In this document: positions 41,089-49,916 of the stretch, in pieces
How positions within the stretch are numbered: position 1 is the first letter of the stretch
How the letters are laid out: each line of letters starts with the position of its first letter
Origin: Pseudonocardia oroxyli
GTDB taxonomy: Bacteria > Actinomycetota > Actinomycetes > Mycobacteriales > Pseudonocardiaceae
DNA length: 64,000 bases
Assembly (NCBI RefSeq): GCF_900102195.1
Contig: NZ_FNBE01000003.1
Span: 124,001-188,000, forward strand
Reading direction: 5' to 3'
Notes under the pieces: model-generated
What the model saw: only the letters and a program-made list of their open reading frames with translations
What the model was told of the DNA's origin: nothing
Databases searched by the model: none
Made by a program: the position numbers and the translations under genes

Positions 41089-42846
41089 GTGACGTCTCGA
41101 CCCGCCGTCGGGCTCCCGGTCGTGGAGCTCGGCGGCGGTCTCCCGTCCACCCCGTCGAGCTCCGGGACGGGGGTCGCCGCCGAGGGGCGGCGGGTGGCGG
41201 CCCAGCTGGCCGCCGACACCGTCGCGTCCCGGATCACGGACGCCGACCCGTCGTTCCTGCGACCCGAGCAGGGCCGGGTGGCCGCCGACGCGCTCGGCTG
41301 GGCCGCCCTCCCGTGGGCCTCCCGGCCGTTGATCGGGCAGATCGACGCGCTGCGCGAGGCCTTCCGGGTGGACGGCGCCGCCCGGGTGCTGCTCGTCGGC
41401 GACAGCCGGTGGACGCTCGGCGCCGAGGTCCTCGCCCGCGCCGGCGTCCGTACCGACGCCCGGTCGATGGTCGACTCCGCAAGCTCCGTCTCCGTGGATC
41501 TCCTCACGGTCCTGGACTCCCCCGATCCGGGCGTGGTCTCGCACGCCCTGGCCGGGGACCTGACGGGCACGGTGGTGGTGATCACCGACCCGGAGGGCGG
41601 GACGGCGTGGATCGCCGCCGTCCAGGAGCTGCTCACGGACGCGATCGCCGACGAGGTCGGCCCGCGCGCCGCCGCCGAACGGACCGTGGTGCTGACCGAG
41701 GCCGGGTCCCCGCTCGACGAGCGCGCCCGGGCCGCGGGCTCGGTCGTGATCACCACCGAGCGGGACGTGCCGGCCGTCTTCTCCGTGCTCGGGGCGCCGG
41801 GACTGGTGCCCGCGGGGCTCGCGGGCGCACCGGTCGGCGGGATCCTCGACGACGCCCGCGCCGCCGTGGAGCTGCTGACCGGTGACGACCCGGCGAACCC
41901 CGCCCTGCTGCTCGCGGGCGTGTTGGTGGCGTCCGCGAACGACGCGGTCCGGCTGGACGGGCGGCTCGCACCGCCCGCGCTGACCGAGTGGGTGGCGATG
42001 CTCGTCGCGGCGGCGGGGGCGATGCCCGTGCTGCTCGACGGCGAGGGCGGGGACGCGGGCGAGGACGGTGTCCCATCCGGGCCGACCCTCGCCCCGGCGA
42101 CCGCCAAGGACCCCACGGCCGCCCCGGACGACCTGTCCGAGCTGCTGGGCCCCGCACCGCGCCGGATGCCGGACGATCCCGCCACCCTCGAGCCCGAGCC
42201 GGACGAGCCCGGGTCCGGCGGCTCGGACGAGGTGATCTCCACCGGCGGGCCGCTCGGCGCCGAGCTGCTGCTCTGGCAGTACGCGGCCGCGGCCGCCGCC
42301 CGGCTGCTCGGCGGCGACCCGTTCGCCGAGGTCGCCGGGTCCGCCGGGATCCCCGAGGCCCTGCCCGAACGCGCGTCGGACGGCGTGGTGACGGTCCACG
42401 CAGGCCCGTGGCTGACCGGTGCCCCGTCCACCGGGGACGCGCTGCAGGCGCTCGTCGACGCCGTGCCGGAGGGTGGGCACCTCGCCCTGTCCGTGTGGCT
42501 GGACCCGGCGGACGACGCGTCGATGGCCGTGCTCCGCGGTGAGCTGGCCCGCCGCACCGGCGTGCCCGTGACGTTCGGGTGGGGGCCGCGCCACCGCGGC
42601 GTGCTCGCCCCGTTCGCGCGCGCCGATCCCCGACCGGGTGCCGTCTGCGTGGTGACGGGCGAGCCCCCGGATGATCTCGTCCCCGACCCGGGGCCCGAGA
42701 GCTCTAGGCTGGCGTTGACCGAGGCGAGCGGCGCCGCTGCCGCGGTCGCCGCGCGGGATGTGCCCGTGCTGCGACTGCACCTCGCCGACCGGGTCGCCGG
42801 GCTCGTCCTGCTCGCTCGCGCGGTCCAGGACCTGCGGAGACCGTGA
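41089..42846 (+). CDS. pgi: Divergent glucose-6-phosphate isomerase-like (SIS fold) protein
   Basis: 585 aa. Occupies the tal-zwf position filled by a divergent glucose-6-phosphate isomerase in many actinobacteria. N-terminal half has SIS-like segments (VLLVGDSRW, TGTVVVITDPEGG); the C-terminal half keeps ELLLWQYAAAAAARLLGGDPF. Classic PGI signatures are weak. Residues about 322-385 form an Asp/Glu/Pro/Gly-rich linker. Residues about 127-135 (MVDSASSVS) come from a 26-bp repeat also found in mptB. Chosen GTG start at 41089 follows GGAGG. Catalytic competence is uncertain. Confidence 0.65.
   Translation: MTSRPAVGLPVVELGGGLPSTPSSSGTGVAAEGRRVAAQLAADTVASRITDADPSFLRPEQGRVAADALGWAALPWASRPLIGQIDALREAFRVDGAARVLLVGDSRWTLGAEVLARAGVRTDARSMVDSASSVSVDLLTVLDSPDPGVVSHALAGDLTGTVVVITDPEGGTAWIAAVQELLTDAIADEVGPRAAAERTVVLTEAGSPLDERARAAGSVVITTERDVPAVFSVLGAPGLVPAGLAGAPVGGILDDARAAVELLTGDDPANPALLLAGVLVASANDAVRLDGRLAPPALTEWVAMLVAAAGAMPVLLDGEGGDAGEDGVPSGPTLAPATAKDPTAAPDDLSELLGPAPRRMPDDPATLEPEPDEPGSGGSDEVISTGGPLGAELLLWQYAAAAAARLLGGDPFAEVAGSAGIPEALPERASDGVVTVHAGPWLTGAPSTGDALQALVDAVPEGGHLALSVWLDPADDASMAVLRGELARRTGVPVTFGWGPRHRGVLAPFARADPRPGAVCVVTGEPPDDLVPDPGPESSRLALTEASGAAAAVAARDVPVLRLHLADRVAGLVLLARAVQDLRRP
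41469..41494. repeat. Second copy of the 26-bp dispersed repeat
   Basis: Begins GGTCGACTCCGC and ends GCTCCGTCTCCG. It equals the reverse complement of 29722-29747 with one mismatch. It is translated in frame here as part of an extra loop of the pgi-like protein. Confidence 0.88.
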
Positions 42847-42868
42847 CAACAGTGGAAGGCTTGCTGCC

Positions 42869-44431
42869 ATGACCAGCGGTACGAAGGGAATCCCGGCCCA
42901 TACGGCGGCCTGGGTGAACCCGCTGCGTGACCCCCGGGACAAGCGGCTGCCGCGGATCGCGGGCCCGTGCGGTCTGGTGATCTTCGGTGTGACCGGGGAC
43001 CTGTCGCGCAAGAAGCTGATGCCCGCCATCTACGACCTCGCCAACCGCGGGCTGCTCCCCCCGGGCTTCGCGCTGACCGGCTTCGCCCGCCGGGACTGGT
43101 CGAACGACGACTTCGGGCAGATCGTCCTCGACGCGGTGAAGGCGCACTCGCGCACGCCGTTCCGGCAGGAGGTCTGGGACCGGCTGGCCGAGGGCTTCCG
43201 GTTCGTCGAGGGCACCTTCGACGACGACGACGCGTTCGACCGGCTCGAGCAGACCGTCCACGACCTCGACCGGGTCCGCGGCACGAACGGCAACCACGCG
43301 TTCTACCTGTCGATCCCGCCGTCGGCCTTCCCGGTGGTGTGCAAGCAGCTCGCCCGCTCCGGGCTGTCCGCGCAGAACGCGGACCAGTGGCGCCGGGTGG
43401 TGATCGAGAAGCCCTTCGGGCACGACCTCGCGTCGGCGCGGGAGCTCAACGCGATCGTCAACGACGTCTTCCCCGAGGACTCGGTCTTCCGGATCGACCA
43501 CTACCTCGGCAAGGAGACGGTGCAGAACGTCCTCGCGCTGCGCTTCGCCAACCAGCTCTACGAGCCCATCTGGAACAGCAACTACGTCGACCACGTGCAG
43601 ATCACCATGGCCGAGGACATCGGCCTCGGCGGGCGCGCGGGGTACTACGACGGCATCGGCGCGGCCCGGGACGTCATCCAGAACCACCTGCTGCAGCTGC
43701 TCGCCTTCACGGCGATGGAGGAGCCGACGTCCTTCTCCTCCGACGAGCTGCGCACCGAGAAGATCAAGGTCCTGAACGCGACCAAGCTCGTCGGCCCGCT
43801 GGACGCGACCACCGCGCGCGGGCAGTACACCGGCGGCTGGCAGGGCGGCGAGCTGGTCCGCGGCCTCAAGGAGGAGGAGGGCTACGACCCGAACTCCACC
43901 ACCGAGACGTACGCGGCGATCACCCTCGAGGTCGAGAACCGCCGGTGGGCCGGGGTGCCCTTCTACCTGCGCACGGGCAAGCGGCTGGGGCGGCGGGTCA
44001 CCGAGATCGCAGTGATCTTCAAGCGGGCGCCGCACCTGCCCTTCGACTCCACGATGACCGAGGAGCTGGGGCAGAACGCGCTGGTCATCCGGGTGCAGCC
44101 GGACGAGGGCATCACCATGCGCTTCGGGTCCAAGGTGCCGGGCAGCCAGATGGAGGTCCGGGACGTCACGATGGACTTCGGCTACGGCACGGCGTTCACC
44201 GAGGCCTCGCCCGAGGCGTACGAGCGGCTGATCCTCGACGTGCTGCTCGGCGAGCCGTCGCTGTTCCCGGTGAACGAGGAGGTCGAGCGGTCCTGGGAGA
44301 TCCTCGACCCGGTGATCGAGCACTGGCACTCGCTCCCGGAGGGCCCGCCCGGGTACCCCGCGGGATCGTGGGGGCCCGAACAGGCCAACGAGATGCTGGC
44401 CCGGACCGGACGCACGTGGCGTCGGCCGTGA
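42869..44431 (+). CDS. zwf: Glucose-6-phosphate dehydrogenase
   Basis: 520 aa. NADP-binding FGVTGDLSRKK near residues 38-48; substrate motif DHYLGK (210-215) with H211 near the catalytic centre; EKPFG upstream. First NADPH-yielding step of the oxidative pentose phosphate pathway. ATG at 42869. OpcA, needed for full activity in actinobacteria and cyanobacteria, is encoded 19 bp downstream. Confidence 0.97.
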   Translation: MTSGTKGIPAHTAAWVNPLRDPRDKRLPRIAGPCGLVIFGVTGDLSRKKLMPAIYDLANRGLLPPGFALTGFARRDWSNDDFGQIVLDAVKAHSRTPFRQEVWDRLAEGFRFVEGTFDDDDAFDRLEQTVHDLDRVRGTNGNHAFYLSIPPSAFPVVCKQLARSGLSAQNADQWRRVVIEKPFGHDLASARELNAIVNDVFPEDSVFRIDHYLGKETVQNVLALRFANQLYEPIWNSNYVDHVQITMAEDIGLGGRAGYYDGIGAARDVIQNHLLQLLAFTAMEEPTSFSSDELRTEKIKVLNATKLVGPLDATTARGQYTGGWQGGELVRGLKEEEGYDPNSTTETYAAITLEVENRRWAGVPFYLRTGKRLGRRVTEIAVIFKRAPHLPFDSTMTEELGQNALVIRVQPDEGITMRFGSKVPGSQMEVRDVTMDFGYGTAFTEASPEAYERLILDVLLGEPSLFPVNEEVERSWEILDPVIEHWHSLPEGPPGYPAGSWGPEQANEMLARTGRTWRRP

Positions 44432-44450
44432 GCGCGAGCAGGAGCAGAGG

Positions 44451-45395
44451 ATGATCGTCGACCTCCCGTCGAGCAACACCTCGGCGGTCAACAAGAAGCT
44501 CGTCGAGCTGCGCGAGTCCGGTGGTGTGCAGGCGCAGGGCCGGGTGCTCACGCTGGTGATCGTCACCGACGACGGTGCGGGCATCGAGAGCGCGATCGAG
44601 GCGGCCAACACCGCGAGCCACGAGCACCCCTGCCGGGTGATCGTGCTGGCCCGCGGGGCGCGCCGGGCGGCAGCGCGGCTGGACGCCCAGATCCGCGTGG
44701 GGGGTGACGCGGGCGCGAGCGAGGTGATCGTGCTGCGCGGCTACGGCCCCCTCGCGGGCGGCGAGGCGGGTGCGGGCATGGTCATGCCGCTCCTGCTGCC
44801 GGACGCCCCGGTCGTCGCCTGGTGGCCCGCCGAGGCGCCCGCGGTGCCCGCCGAGGACCCGATCGGCGTGCTGGCCCAGCGCCGCATCACCGACGCGCTG
44901 TCGGCGAAGGACCCGATCAAGGCCTTCGAGCAGCGCCGCGCCACCCACGTGGCGGGCGACACCGACCTCACCTGGACGCGGCTGACCCAGTGGCGGGCCC
45001 TGCTCGCCGCGGCGCTCGACTTCCCGCCCCACGAGGAGGTCACGTCCGCGCTCGTCGTCGGGGAGAAGGTGTCCCCCTCGACCGACCTGCTGGCGGGCTG
45101 GCTGGCCACCCGGCTCGGGGTCAAGGTCAAGCGCTCCCCCGCCGCCGGCGGCCAGGGCATGACGCTCGTGCAGCTCACCCGCGCCTCGGGCAAGGTCGAG
45201 CTGTCGCGTCCGGACGGGAAGACGGCCACGCTGTCGCAGCCCGGCCAGCCGGACCGGATGATCGCCCTCGCGCGCCGCGGCGTGCCGGACTGCATCGCCG
45301 AGGAGCTGCGCAGGCTGGACCCGGACGAGACGTACGGCGAGGCGCTCGCGGGCGTCGAGGCCGTGTCCCGCGGCCGGTCGGCGGTCAAGGTCTGA
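44451..45395 (+). CDS. opcA: OpcA, glucose-6-phosphate dehydrogenase assembly protein
   Basis: 314 aa. N-terminal DLPSSNTSAVNKKLVELRE and central ARPSREHPCRV-like block (TASHEHPCRVIVLARG) are typical of OpcA. Promotes oligomerisation and redox control of G6PDH. Its TGA shares one base with the pgl ATG. Confidence 0.94.
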   Translation: MIVDLPSSNTSAVNKKLVELRESGGVQAQGRVLTLVIVTDDGAGIESAIEAANTASHEHPCRVIVLARGARRAAARLDAQIRVGGDAGASEVIVLRGYGPLAGGEAGAGMVMPLLLPDAPVVAWWPAEAPAVPAEDPIGVLAQRRITDALSAKDPIKAFEQRRATHVAGDTDLTWTRLTQWRALLAAALDFPPHEEVTSALVVGEKVSPSTDLLAGWLATRLGVKVKRSPAAGGQGMTLVQLTRASGKVELSRPDGKTATLSQPGQPDRMIALARRGVPDCIAEELRRLDPDETYGEALAGVEAVSRGRSAVKV

Positions 45396-46162
45396 TGGCC
45401 GAGATCGTCATCCACTCCGACTCGGACGTCCTGGCCGCGGCGTGCGCGGCCCGGCTCGTCACGAAGCTGGTCGACCTGCAGGCGGGGGGTGGGATCCCGC
45501 GGGTCGTGCTGACCGGCGGCGGCGTCGGCATCGCGATGCTGGAGCAGATCCGCGACTCCCCCGCCCGCGCGGCGGTGGACTGGTCGCGGATCGAGTTCTA
45601 CTGGGGGGACGAGCGTTTCCTCCCCGCCGGGCACCCGGAGCGCAACGAGACCCAGGCCCGCGAGGCGCTGCTCGACCACGTCGACGTCGACCCGTCGCTG
45701 GTGTTCCCGATGGGCGCGGACGTGGGCCACGGGCCGTCGGGGGCCGACGAGGCCGCCGCGGAGTACGCGGACCTGTTGGCGCGCAAGGCCCGCCCGGAGG
45801 ACCACGGCGAGGTCCCCGCGTTCGACGTGCTGATGCTCGGCATGGGCGGGGAGGGGCACTGCGCCTCGATCTTCCCCGAGTCCCCGGCCGTCTACGAGAC
45901 CGAGCGGACGGTCGTGCCGGTCTACAACTGCCCCAAACCGCCGCCCACCCGCGTCTCGCTGACGCTGCCCGCGATCCGCACGGCCCAGGAGGTCTGGATC
46001 ATCACGGGCGGGTCGGCGAAGGCCGCGGCCGTCTCGCTCGCGCTGGGCGGCGCGGGTGAGGTCGCGATCCCGGTGGCCGGGGCGCGGGGGCGGCTGCACA
46101 CGCGGTGGCTGCTGGACCGGGAGGCGGCGTCGAAACTGCCGTCCGACCTGCACCGGGGCTGA
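45395..46162 (+). CDS. pgl: 6-phosphogluconolactonase
   Basis: 255 aa (DevB family). GGGVGIAMLE, FYWGDERFLP (about 67-76) and LGMGGEGHCASIFP (about 149-162) blocks carry the substrate-binding residues. Hydrolyses the G6PDH product. ATG overlaps the opcA stop and its own TGA overlaps the next ATG, both by one base. Confidence 0.95.
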   Translation: MAEIVIHSDSDVLAAACAARLVTKLVDLQAGGGIPRVVLTGGGVGIAMLEQIRDSPARAAVDWSRIEFYWGDERFLPAGHPERNETQAREALLDHVDVDPSLVFPMGADVGHGPSGADEAAAEYADLLARKARPEDHGEVPAFDVLMLGMGGEGHCASIFPESPAVYETERTVVPVYNCPKPPPTRVSLTLPAIRTAQEVWIITGGSAKAAAVSLALGGAGEVAIPVAGARGRLHTRWLLDREAASKLPSDLHRG

Positions 46163-46530
46163 TGCTGCTCGTCGTGGACGGGGCCAACGTCGTCGGCTCC
46201 CGTCCGGACGGGTGGTGGCGGGACCGCGCGGGCGCGGCGGAACGCCTCGCCACACAGCTCGCCGCGGCCCGGCGGTCGGGCGCGCTCGCGGCCCTGGGCG
46301 ACCGGGTGGTCCTGGTGCTGGAGGGCGAGGCCCGCGGCGCGGCCGTGCCCGAGGACCTGGAGGTCCTGCTCGCCCCGCGGGACGGGGACTCGACGATGGT
46401 GGAGCTGGTGCACGAGTCCCCCGACGAGGTCACGGTGGTGACCGCGGACCGCGAGCTCATCCGCCTGGTGACCGCCCTCGGCGCCCGCACCGTCTCCCCC
46501 CGCACCCTCCTCCGCATTATGGAACCATAA
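46162..46530 (+). CDS. Small NYN/PIN-like domain protein
   Basis: 122 aa. MLLVVDGANVVGSRPDGWW has the Asp6/Asn9 pattern of NYN/YacP-like nuclease folds, with further acidic residues in VVTADRELIRLV near the C-terminus. Possible RNase; activity unproven. Its start shares one base with the pgl stop, so it is translated with the pentose phosphate genes. The last codons (IMEP-stop) are the first copy of the 41-bp-period palindromic element. Confidence 0.7.
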   Translation: MLLVVDGANVVGSRPDGWWRDRAGAAERLATQLAAARRSGALAALGDRVVLVLEGEARGAAVPEDLEVLLAPRDGDSTMVELVHESPDEVTVVTADRELIRLVTALGARTVSPRTLLRIMEP

Positions 46531-46612
46531 CGGGCTTTTCGAGGCCGGATTAGCGCATTGTGGAACCATAATGGGCTTTTCGGGGCCGGGAACGCGCGTT
46601 ATGGCTCCACAG
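46517..46612. repeat. Second three-copy palindrome element, 41-bp period, at a convergent junction
   Basis: Palindromes at 46517-46530 (TTATGGAACCATAA), 46558-46571 and 46599-46612, spaced exactly 41 bp. Both spacers contain GGGCTTTTCG followed by GGCCGG. The layout equals that at 22513-22608: the first palindrome ends the left gene and the last ends 5 bp before the stop of the convergent gene. Confidence 0.92.
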
Positions 46613-46617
46613 TGCGG

Positions 46618-47112
46618 TCAGCGGCGACGGCTCGCGGCGGCCGCGGCGGCGCTGGCCCGCACCGCGCTCGACACCACCGACCGCCTCGGGAGCGGGCTGG
46701 AGTACACGACGCTCGTCGTGACCCCGCCCAGCCCCGCGATCCGGCCCGTCACCTCCTCGAGGTGGCGCATCGACCGCGCCCGCACCGTGATCACGAAGCA
46801 GTCCTCGCCCGTGACGTGGTGGGCCTCGACGATCTCCGGTGTGGTGCCGAGGAGGTCCCGGAACGGCAGATGGTTGCCGCTCGGGTAGCGCAGCCGGACG
46901 AGCGCCATGATCGGGAGCCCGAGCTTCTCGGCGTCGACCTCGCAGCCGTACCCGGTGATCACGCCCGAGTCCTCCAGCCTGCGCACCCGCTCGGTGACCG
47001 CACTCGGCGAGAGCCCGACCAGCCTGCCGAGATCGGCGTAGCTGGCGCGACCGTCGCGCTGCAGGGCTTCCAGCAGGCGCCAGTCCGTATCGTCCAGGGA
47101 TTCCGTGGGCAC
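46618..47112 (-). CDS. Lrp/AsnC family transcriptional regulator
   Basis: 164 aa from GTG at 47112. N-terminal HTH (LDDTDWRLLEALQRDGRASYADLGRLVGLSPSAVTERVRRL) and C-terminal RAM/ACT-like domain (MALVRLRYP, HHVTGEDCFVITVRA). A short Ala/Arg tail follows. Likely senses an amino acid; effector unknown. A palindrome 14 bp before its start may be a self-operator. A longer N-terminal extension to 47190 lacks family similarity. Confidence 0.9.
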   Translation of the reverse strand: MPTESLDDTDWRLLEALQRDGRASYADLGRLVGLSPSAVTERVRRLEDSGVITGYGCEVDAEKLGLPIMALVRLRYPSGNHLPFRDLLGTTPEIVEAHHVTGEDCFVITVRARSMRHLEEVTGRIAGLGGVTTSVVYSSPLPRRSVVSSAVRASAAAAAASRRR

Positions 47113-47125
47113 AGCGGGAGAATAG

Positions 47126-47140
47126 CCGTGGATTCCACCG
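47126..47140. promoter_or_regulatory. CCGTGGATTCCACCG palindrome upstream of the lrp-type gene
   Basis: Imperfect inverted repeat preceded by TAG. The same motif, CCGTGGAATCCACGG also preceded by TAG, lies at 48870-48884, and a half copy at 48901-48912. Recurrence around this regulator suggests an Lrp-family operator (inference). Confidence 0.5.
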
Positions 47141-47179
47141 CCACCGATGAGTACCCGGCGCGCGGCCGGTCCTCCCCGC

Positions 47180-47653
47180 ATGAAGAGCATCCAGAACTGC
47201 CTCTGGTTCGACGGACAGGCCCGGGAGGCCGCCGAGTTCTACTGCTCGGTGTTCCCGAACTCGCGGATCACCCGCGTCCAGTACTACCCCGAGGGCGCGC
47301 CGGGCCCGACGGGCGAGGTCATGTACGTGGAGTTCACCCTCGACGGGCGGGAGTTCGCCGGGCTCAACGGCGGTCCGCAGTTCCCGCACAGCGAGGCGGT
47401 CTCCTTCGTGGTCCCGGTCGAGTCGGACGAGGAGAACGACCACTACTACGCCGCGCTCGTGGCGGGCGGGTCCGAGCAGCCCTGCGGCTGGCTCAAGGAC
47501 CGGTTCGGCGTGTCGTGGCAGGTCGTGCCCGTGGAGGCCGACGAGTGGATGCGCGACCCCGATCCCGAGAAGGCGAACCGCGTCTTCGCCGCGATGCTCC
47601 AGATGCACGGCAAGCTGGACATCGAGACGCTCCGGAAGGCTTATCTAGGCTGA
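47180..47653 (+). CDS. VOC/PhnB-like (glyoxalase fold) protein
   Basis: 157 aa. [20 protein letters not shown] at the start and the [17 protein letters not shown] block ([20 protein letters not shown], about 105-124) place it in the PhnB / 3-demethylubiquinone methyltransferase-like VOC proteins. Function not assigned. ATG at 47180 matches the conserved N-terminus; purT begins 4 bp downstream. Confidence 0.88.
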   Translation: MKSIQNCLWFDGQAREAAEFYCSVFPNSRITRVQYYPEGAPGPTGEVMYVEFTLDGREFAGLNGGPQFPHSEAVSFVVPVESDEENDHYYAALVAGGSEQPCGWLKDRFGVSWQVVPVEADEWMRDPDPEKANRVFAAMLQMHGKLDIETLRKAYLG

Positions 47654-47657
47654 GCCC

Positions 47658-48869
47658 ATGAACTCCGGCCCCGTGCGCATCGGCACTCCGCTCAGTCCCT
47701 CCGCCACTCGCGTCATGCTGCTCGGGGCGGGTGAGCTGGGCAAGGAGGTCGTGATCGCCTTCCAACGGCTCGGTGTCGAGGTCGTCGCCGTCGACCGCTA
47801 CCCGGACGCCCCCGGCCACCAGGTCGCGCACCGCGCCCACGCCATCGACATGACGGACCCGGTGGCGCTGCGGGCGGTCATCGAGCAGGAGCAGCCGCAG
47901 TACGTCATCCCGGAGATCGAGGCCATCGCGACCGCCGCCCTCCTGCAGGTCGAGCAGGAGGGCCTCGCGACGGTCATCCCGACCGCCCGGGCCACCCGGC
48001 TGACCATGGACCGCGAGGGCATCCGCCGGCTCGCCGCCGAGGAGCTCGGCCTGCCCACCTCGCCGTACGAGTTCGCCGACACGCTCGACGAGGTCCGCGC
48101 GGCCGTCGACCGCCTCGGTCTGCCGTGCGTGCTCAAGCCCGTCATGTCGTCGTCCGGCAAGGGGCAGTCGACGATCCGGACCCCCGAGGACGTCGAGGCG
48201 GCCTGGGACTACGCGAGGGCAGGCGGCCGGGTGACGGGCACCCGGGTGATCGTCGAGGGGTTCGTGGACTTCGACTACGAGATCACCCAGCTGACGGTGC
48301 GGGCCGCCGATCTGGACGGCACGGTGGGAACGTTCTTCTGCGCACCCGTCGGCCACATCCAGCAGGCGGGCGACTACGTCGAGTCCTGGCAGCCCCAGCC
48401 GATGTCCGACGCGGCCGCCGCGGCCGCGCGGGACGTCGCGGGTCGGATCACCGAGGCCCTCGGCGGCCGCGGCATCTTCGGCGTGGAGCTGTTCGTCCGC
48501 GGCGACGAGGTGCTGTTCTCCGAGGTCAGCCCGCGCCCGCACGACACCGGCCTGGTCACCCTCGCCACCCAGCGGCTCTCGGAGTTCGAGCTGCACGCCC
48601 GCGCGATCCTCGGCCTCCCGGTGGACGTCTCGCTCCGCTCCCCCGGCGCCTCCGCCGTGATCTACGGCGGGGTGGACGCCAAGGCGGTCGCGTTCGAGGG
48701 CGTCGCGGAGGCCCTGTCCGTGCCGGGCACGGACATCCGGCTGTTCGGCAAGCCGGAGAGCTTCACCACGCGCCGGATGGGTGTGGTCGTGGCCGCCGCC
48801 GAGGACACCGACACCGCGCGGGCGAACGCGAAGGCCGCCGCGGCGAAGGTCCGCGTGATCAGCGAGTAG
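47658..48869 (+). CDS. purT: Formate-dependent GAR transformylase PurT
   Basis: 403 aa ATP-grasp enzyme. [20 protein letters not shown], the [17 protein letters not shown] block ([15 protein letters not shown], about 156-170) and [14 protein letters not shown] (about 292-305) are hallmarks. Adds formate to glycinamide ribonucleotide in purine synthesis, an alternative to folate-dependent PurN. ATG at 47658. Confidence 0.96.
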   Translation: MNSGPVRIGTPLSPSATRVMLLGAGELGKEVVIAFQRLGVEVVAVDRYPDAPGHQVAHRAHAIDMTDPVALRAVIEQEQPQYVIPEIEAIATAALLQVEQEGLATVIPTARATRLTMDREGIRRLAAEELGLPTSPYEFADTLDEVRAAVDRLGLPCVLKPVMSSSGKGQSTIRTPEDVEAAWDYARAGGRVTGTRVIVEGFVDFDYEITQLTVRAADLDGTVGTFFCAPVGHIQQAGDYVESWQPQPMSDAAAAAARDVAGRITEALGGRGIFGVELFVRGDEVLFSEVSPRPHDTGLVTLATQRLSEFELHARAILGLPVDVSLRSPGASAVIYGGVDAKAVAFEGVAEALSVPGTDIRLFGKPESFTTRRMGVVVAAAEDTDTARANAKAAAAKVRVISE

Positions 48870-48912
48870 CCGTGGAATCCACGGCGCATCTCGGGTGCCA
48901 CCGTGGAATCCG
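48870..48912. promoter_or_regulatory. Palindrome pair between purT and the rhodanese gene
   Basis: CCGTGGAATCCACGG (48870-48884) directly follows the purT stop; CCGTGGAATCCG repeats at 48901-48912. The first could also work as a short terminator stem. Shared motif with 47126-47140 upstream of the Lrp-type gene suggests regulation of the rhodanese gene. Confidence 0.5.
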
Positions 48913-48950
48913 TCTGTTCCTCGCGATTCGGTGTTCGTAACGTGCGGCAC

Positions 48951-49388
48951 ATGACGACGACCGCACCCCTCGCCGTGCCGCCCGCACCCCCCGCCGAGGC
49001 GGCGGCCTACTTCGCCGCCCGCCTCGCCTTCCACACGGACGTGGCGGACGTGCACGCGGCCCTCGCGACCGGCGCCCCCGGCTTCGTCCTGGTGGACACC
49101 CGCAGCCGGGCGGCGTGGGACCAGGGCCACGTGCCGGGCGCGGTGCACCTGCCGACGGCGGAGCTCCCGGGCGGGCTGGACCCGTCGGTTCCCGTGGTCG
49201 TCCACTGCTGGGGCCCGGGCTGCGACGGCGCCACCCGCGCCGCCCTGGCCCTGGCCCGCGCAGGCGTCCGGGTCAAGGAGATGCTCGGCGGATTCGAGTA
49301 CTGGGCCCGCGAGGGCCTGCCCGTCGAGAGCGCGGCGGGCCTCCGCCTGCCGGACCCCGACCCCCTCACGGTCCCCTGCGGCTGCTGA
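48951..49388 (+). CDS. Rhodanese-domain protein
   Basis: 145 aa single rhodanese domain: LVDTRSRAAWDQGHVPGAVHLP, active-site loop HCWGPGCDGATRAA with the persulfide-forming Cys near residue 85, and KEMLGGFEYWAREG. Probably sulfur transfer or a redox sensor. Ends in CGC, giving an extra Cys pair. ATG at 48951. Confidence 0.9.
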   Translation: MTTTAPLAVPPAPPAEAAAYFAARLAFHTDVADVHAALATGAPGFVLVDTRSRAAWDQGHVPGAVHLPTAELPGGLDPSVPVVVHCWGPGCDGATRAALALARAGVRVKEMLGGFEYWAREGLPVESAAGLRLPDPDPLTVPCGC

Positions 49389-49409
49389 TCACCCTGCTCG
49401 TCGGGGATC

Positions 49410-49505
49410 GAGGCCCAGACGGGCGCCGGCGCAGCGGACGCCGACGCCTGGCTGGCGGGCCTGCGCGCGCAGAACCGCTTCCTGGAGGACATCCGGGGCG
49501 GCTGA
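49410..49505 (+). pseudogene. Possible gene remnant encoding a reductase-like C-terminal tail
   Basis: An open stretch right after the rhodanese gene reads EAQTGAGAADADAWLAGLRA followed by QNRFLEDIRGG and a stop. The RAQxRFLEDI end vaguely resembles the C-terminus of FAD/NADPH reductases. It has no start codon. It may be a decayed fragment or chance. Confidence 0.2.
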
Positions 49506-49521
49506 CCCACCCCGGCCCGGG

Positions 49522-49869
49522 TCAGAGCTCGCGGTTCGCGCGGAGCCGGGCCAGCGCCTCGTCGAGGATCGCGGCGCCGTCCTCGTCGCTGCGGCGCTCC
49601 TTCACGTAGGCGAGGTGCGTCTTGTAGGGCTCGGTGCGCGGCGCGGCGGGCGGGGCCTGCTGCTCGCGGCCCGCCGGGAGCCCGCAGCGCGGGCAGTCCC
49701 AGAACTCGGGGATCTCGGCCTCGGCCGCGAAGGACGGACGGGTCTCGTGGCCGTTCGCGCACCAGTACGGGATGCGTTCGCGCGGCGCGGTCTCGCCCCG
49801 CTCCGACTCGCCCATCGGGCCCGCCCCGACCCGGGTTCCGCGGATCGCGTTGCCGCCGGACATCGCCAT
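49522..49869 (-). CDS. rbpA: RNA polymerase-binding protein RbpA
   Basis: 115 aa from the ATG at 49869 after GGAGA. Core domain with C37, H41, C59 and C62 (YWCANGHETRP and FWDCPRCGLP) and a C-terminal sigma-interaction helix (THLAYVKERRSDEDGAAILDEALARLR). It stabilises open complexes with the principal sigma factor. Next to secG, as in related genomes. Confidence 0.95.
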   Translation of the reverse strand: MAMSGGNAIRGTRVGAGPMGESERGETAPRERIPYWCANGHETRPSFAAEAEIPEFWDCPRCGLPAGREQQAPPAAPRTEPYKTHLAYVKERRSDEDGAAILDEALARLRANREL

Positions 49870-49916
49870 GGTGTCTCCTCGTTCGAGATCCGTGAGGGGT
49901 GCAGTCGCGCCGACTG

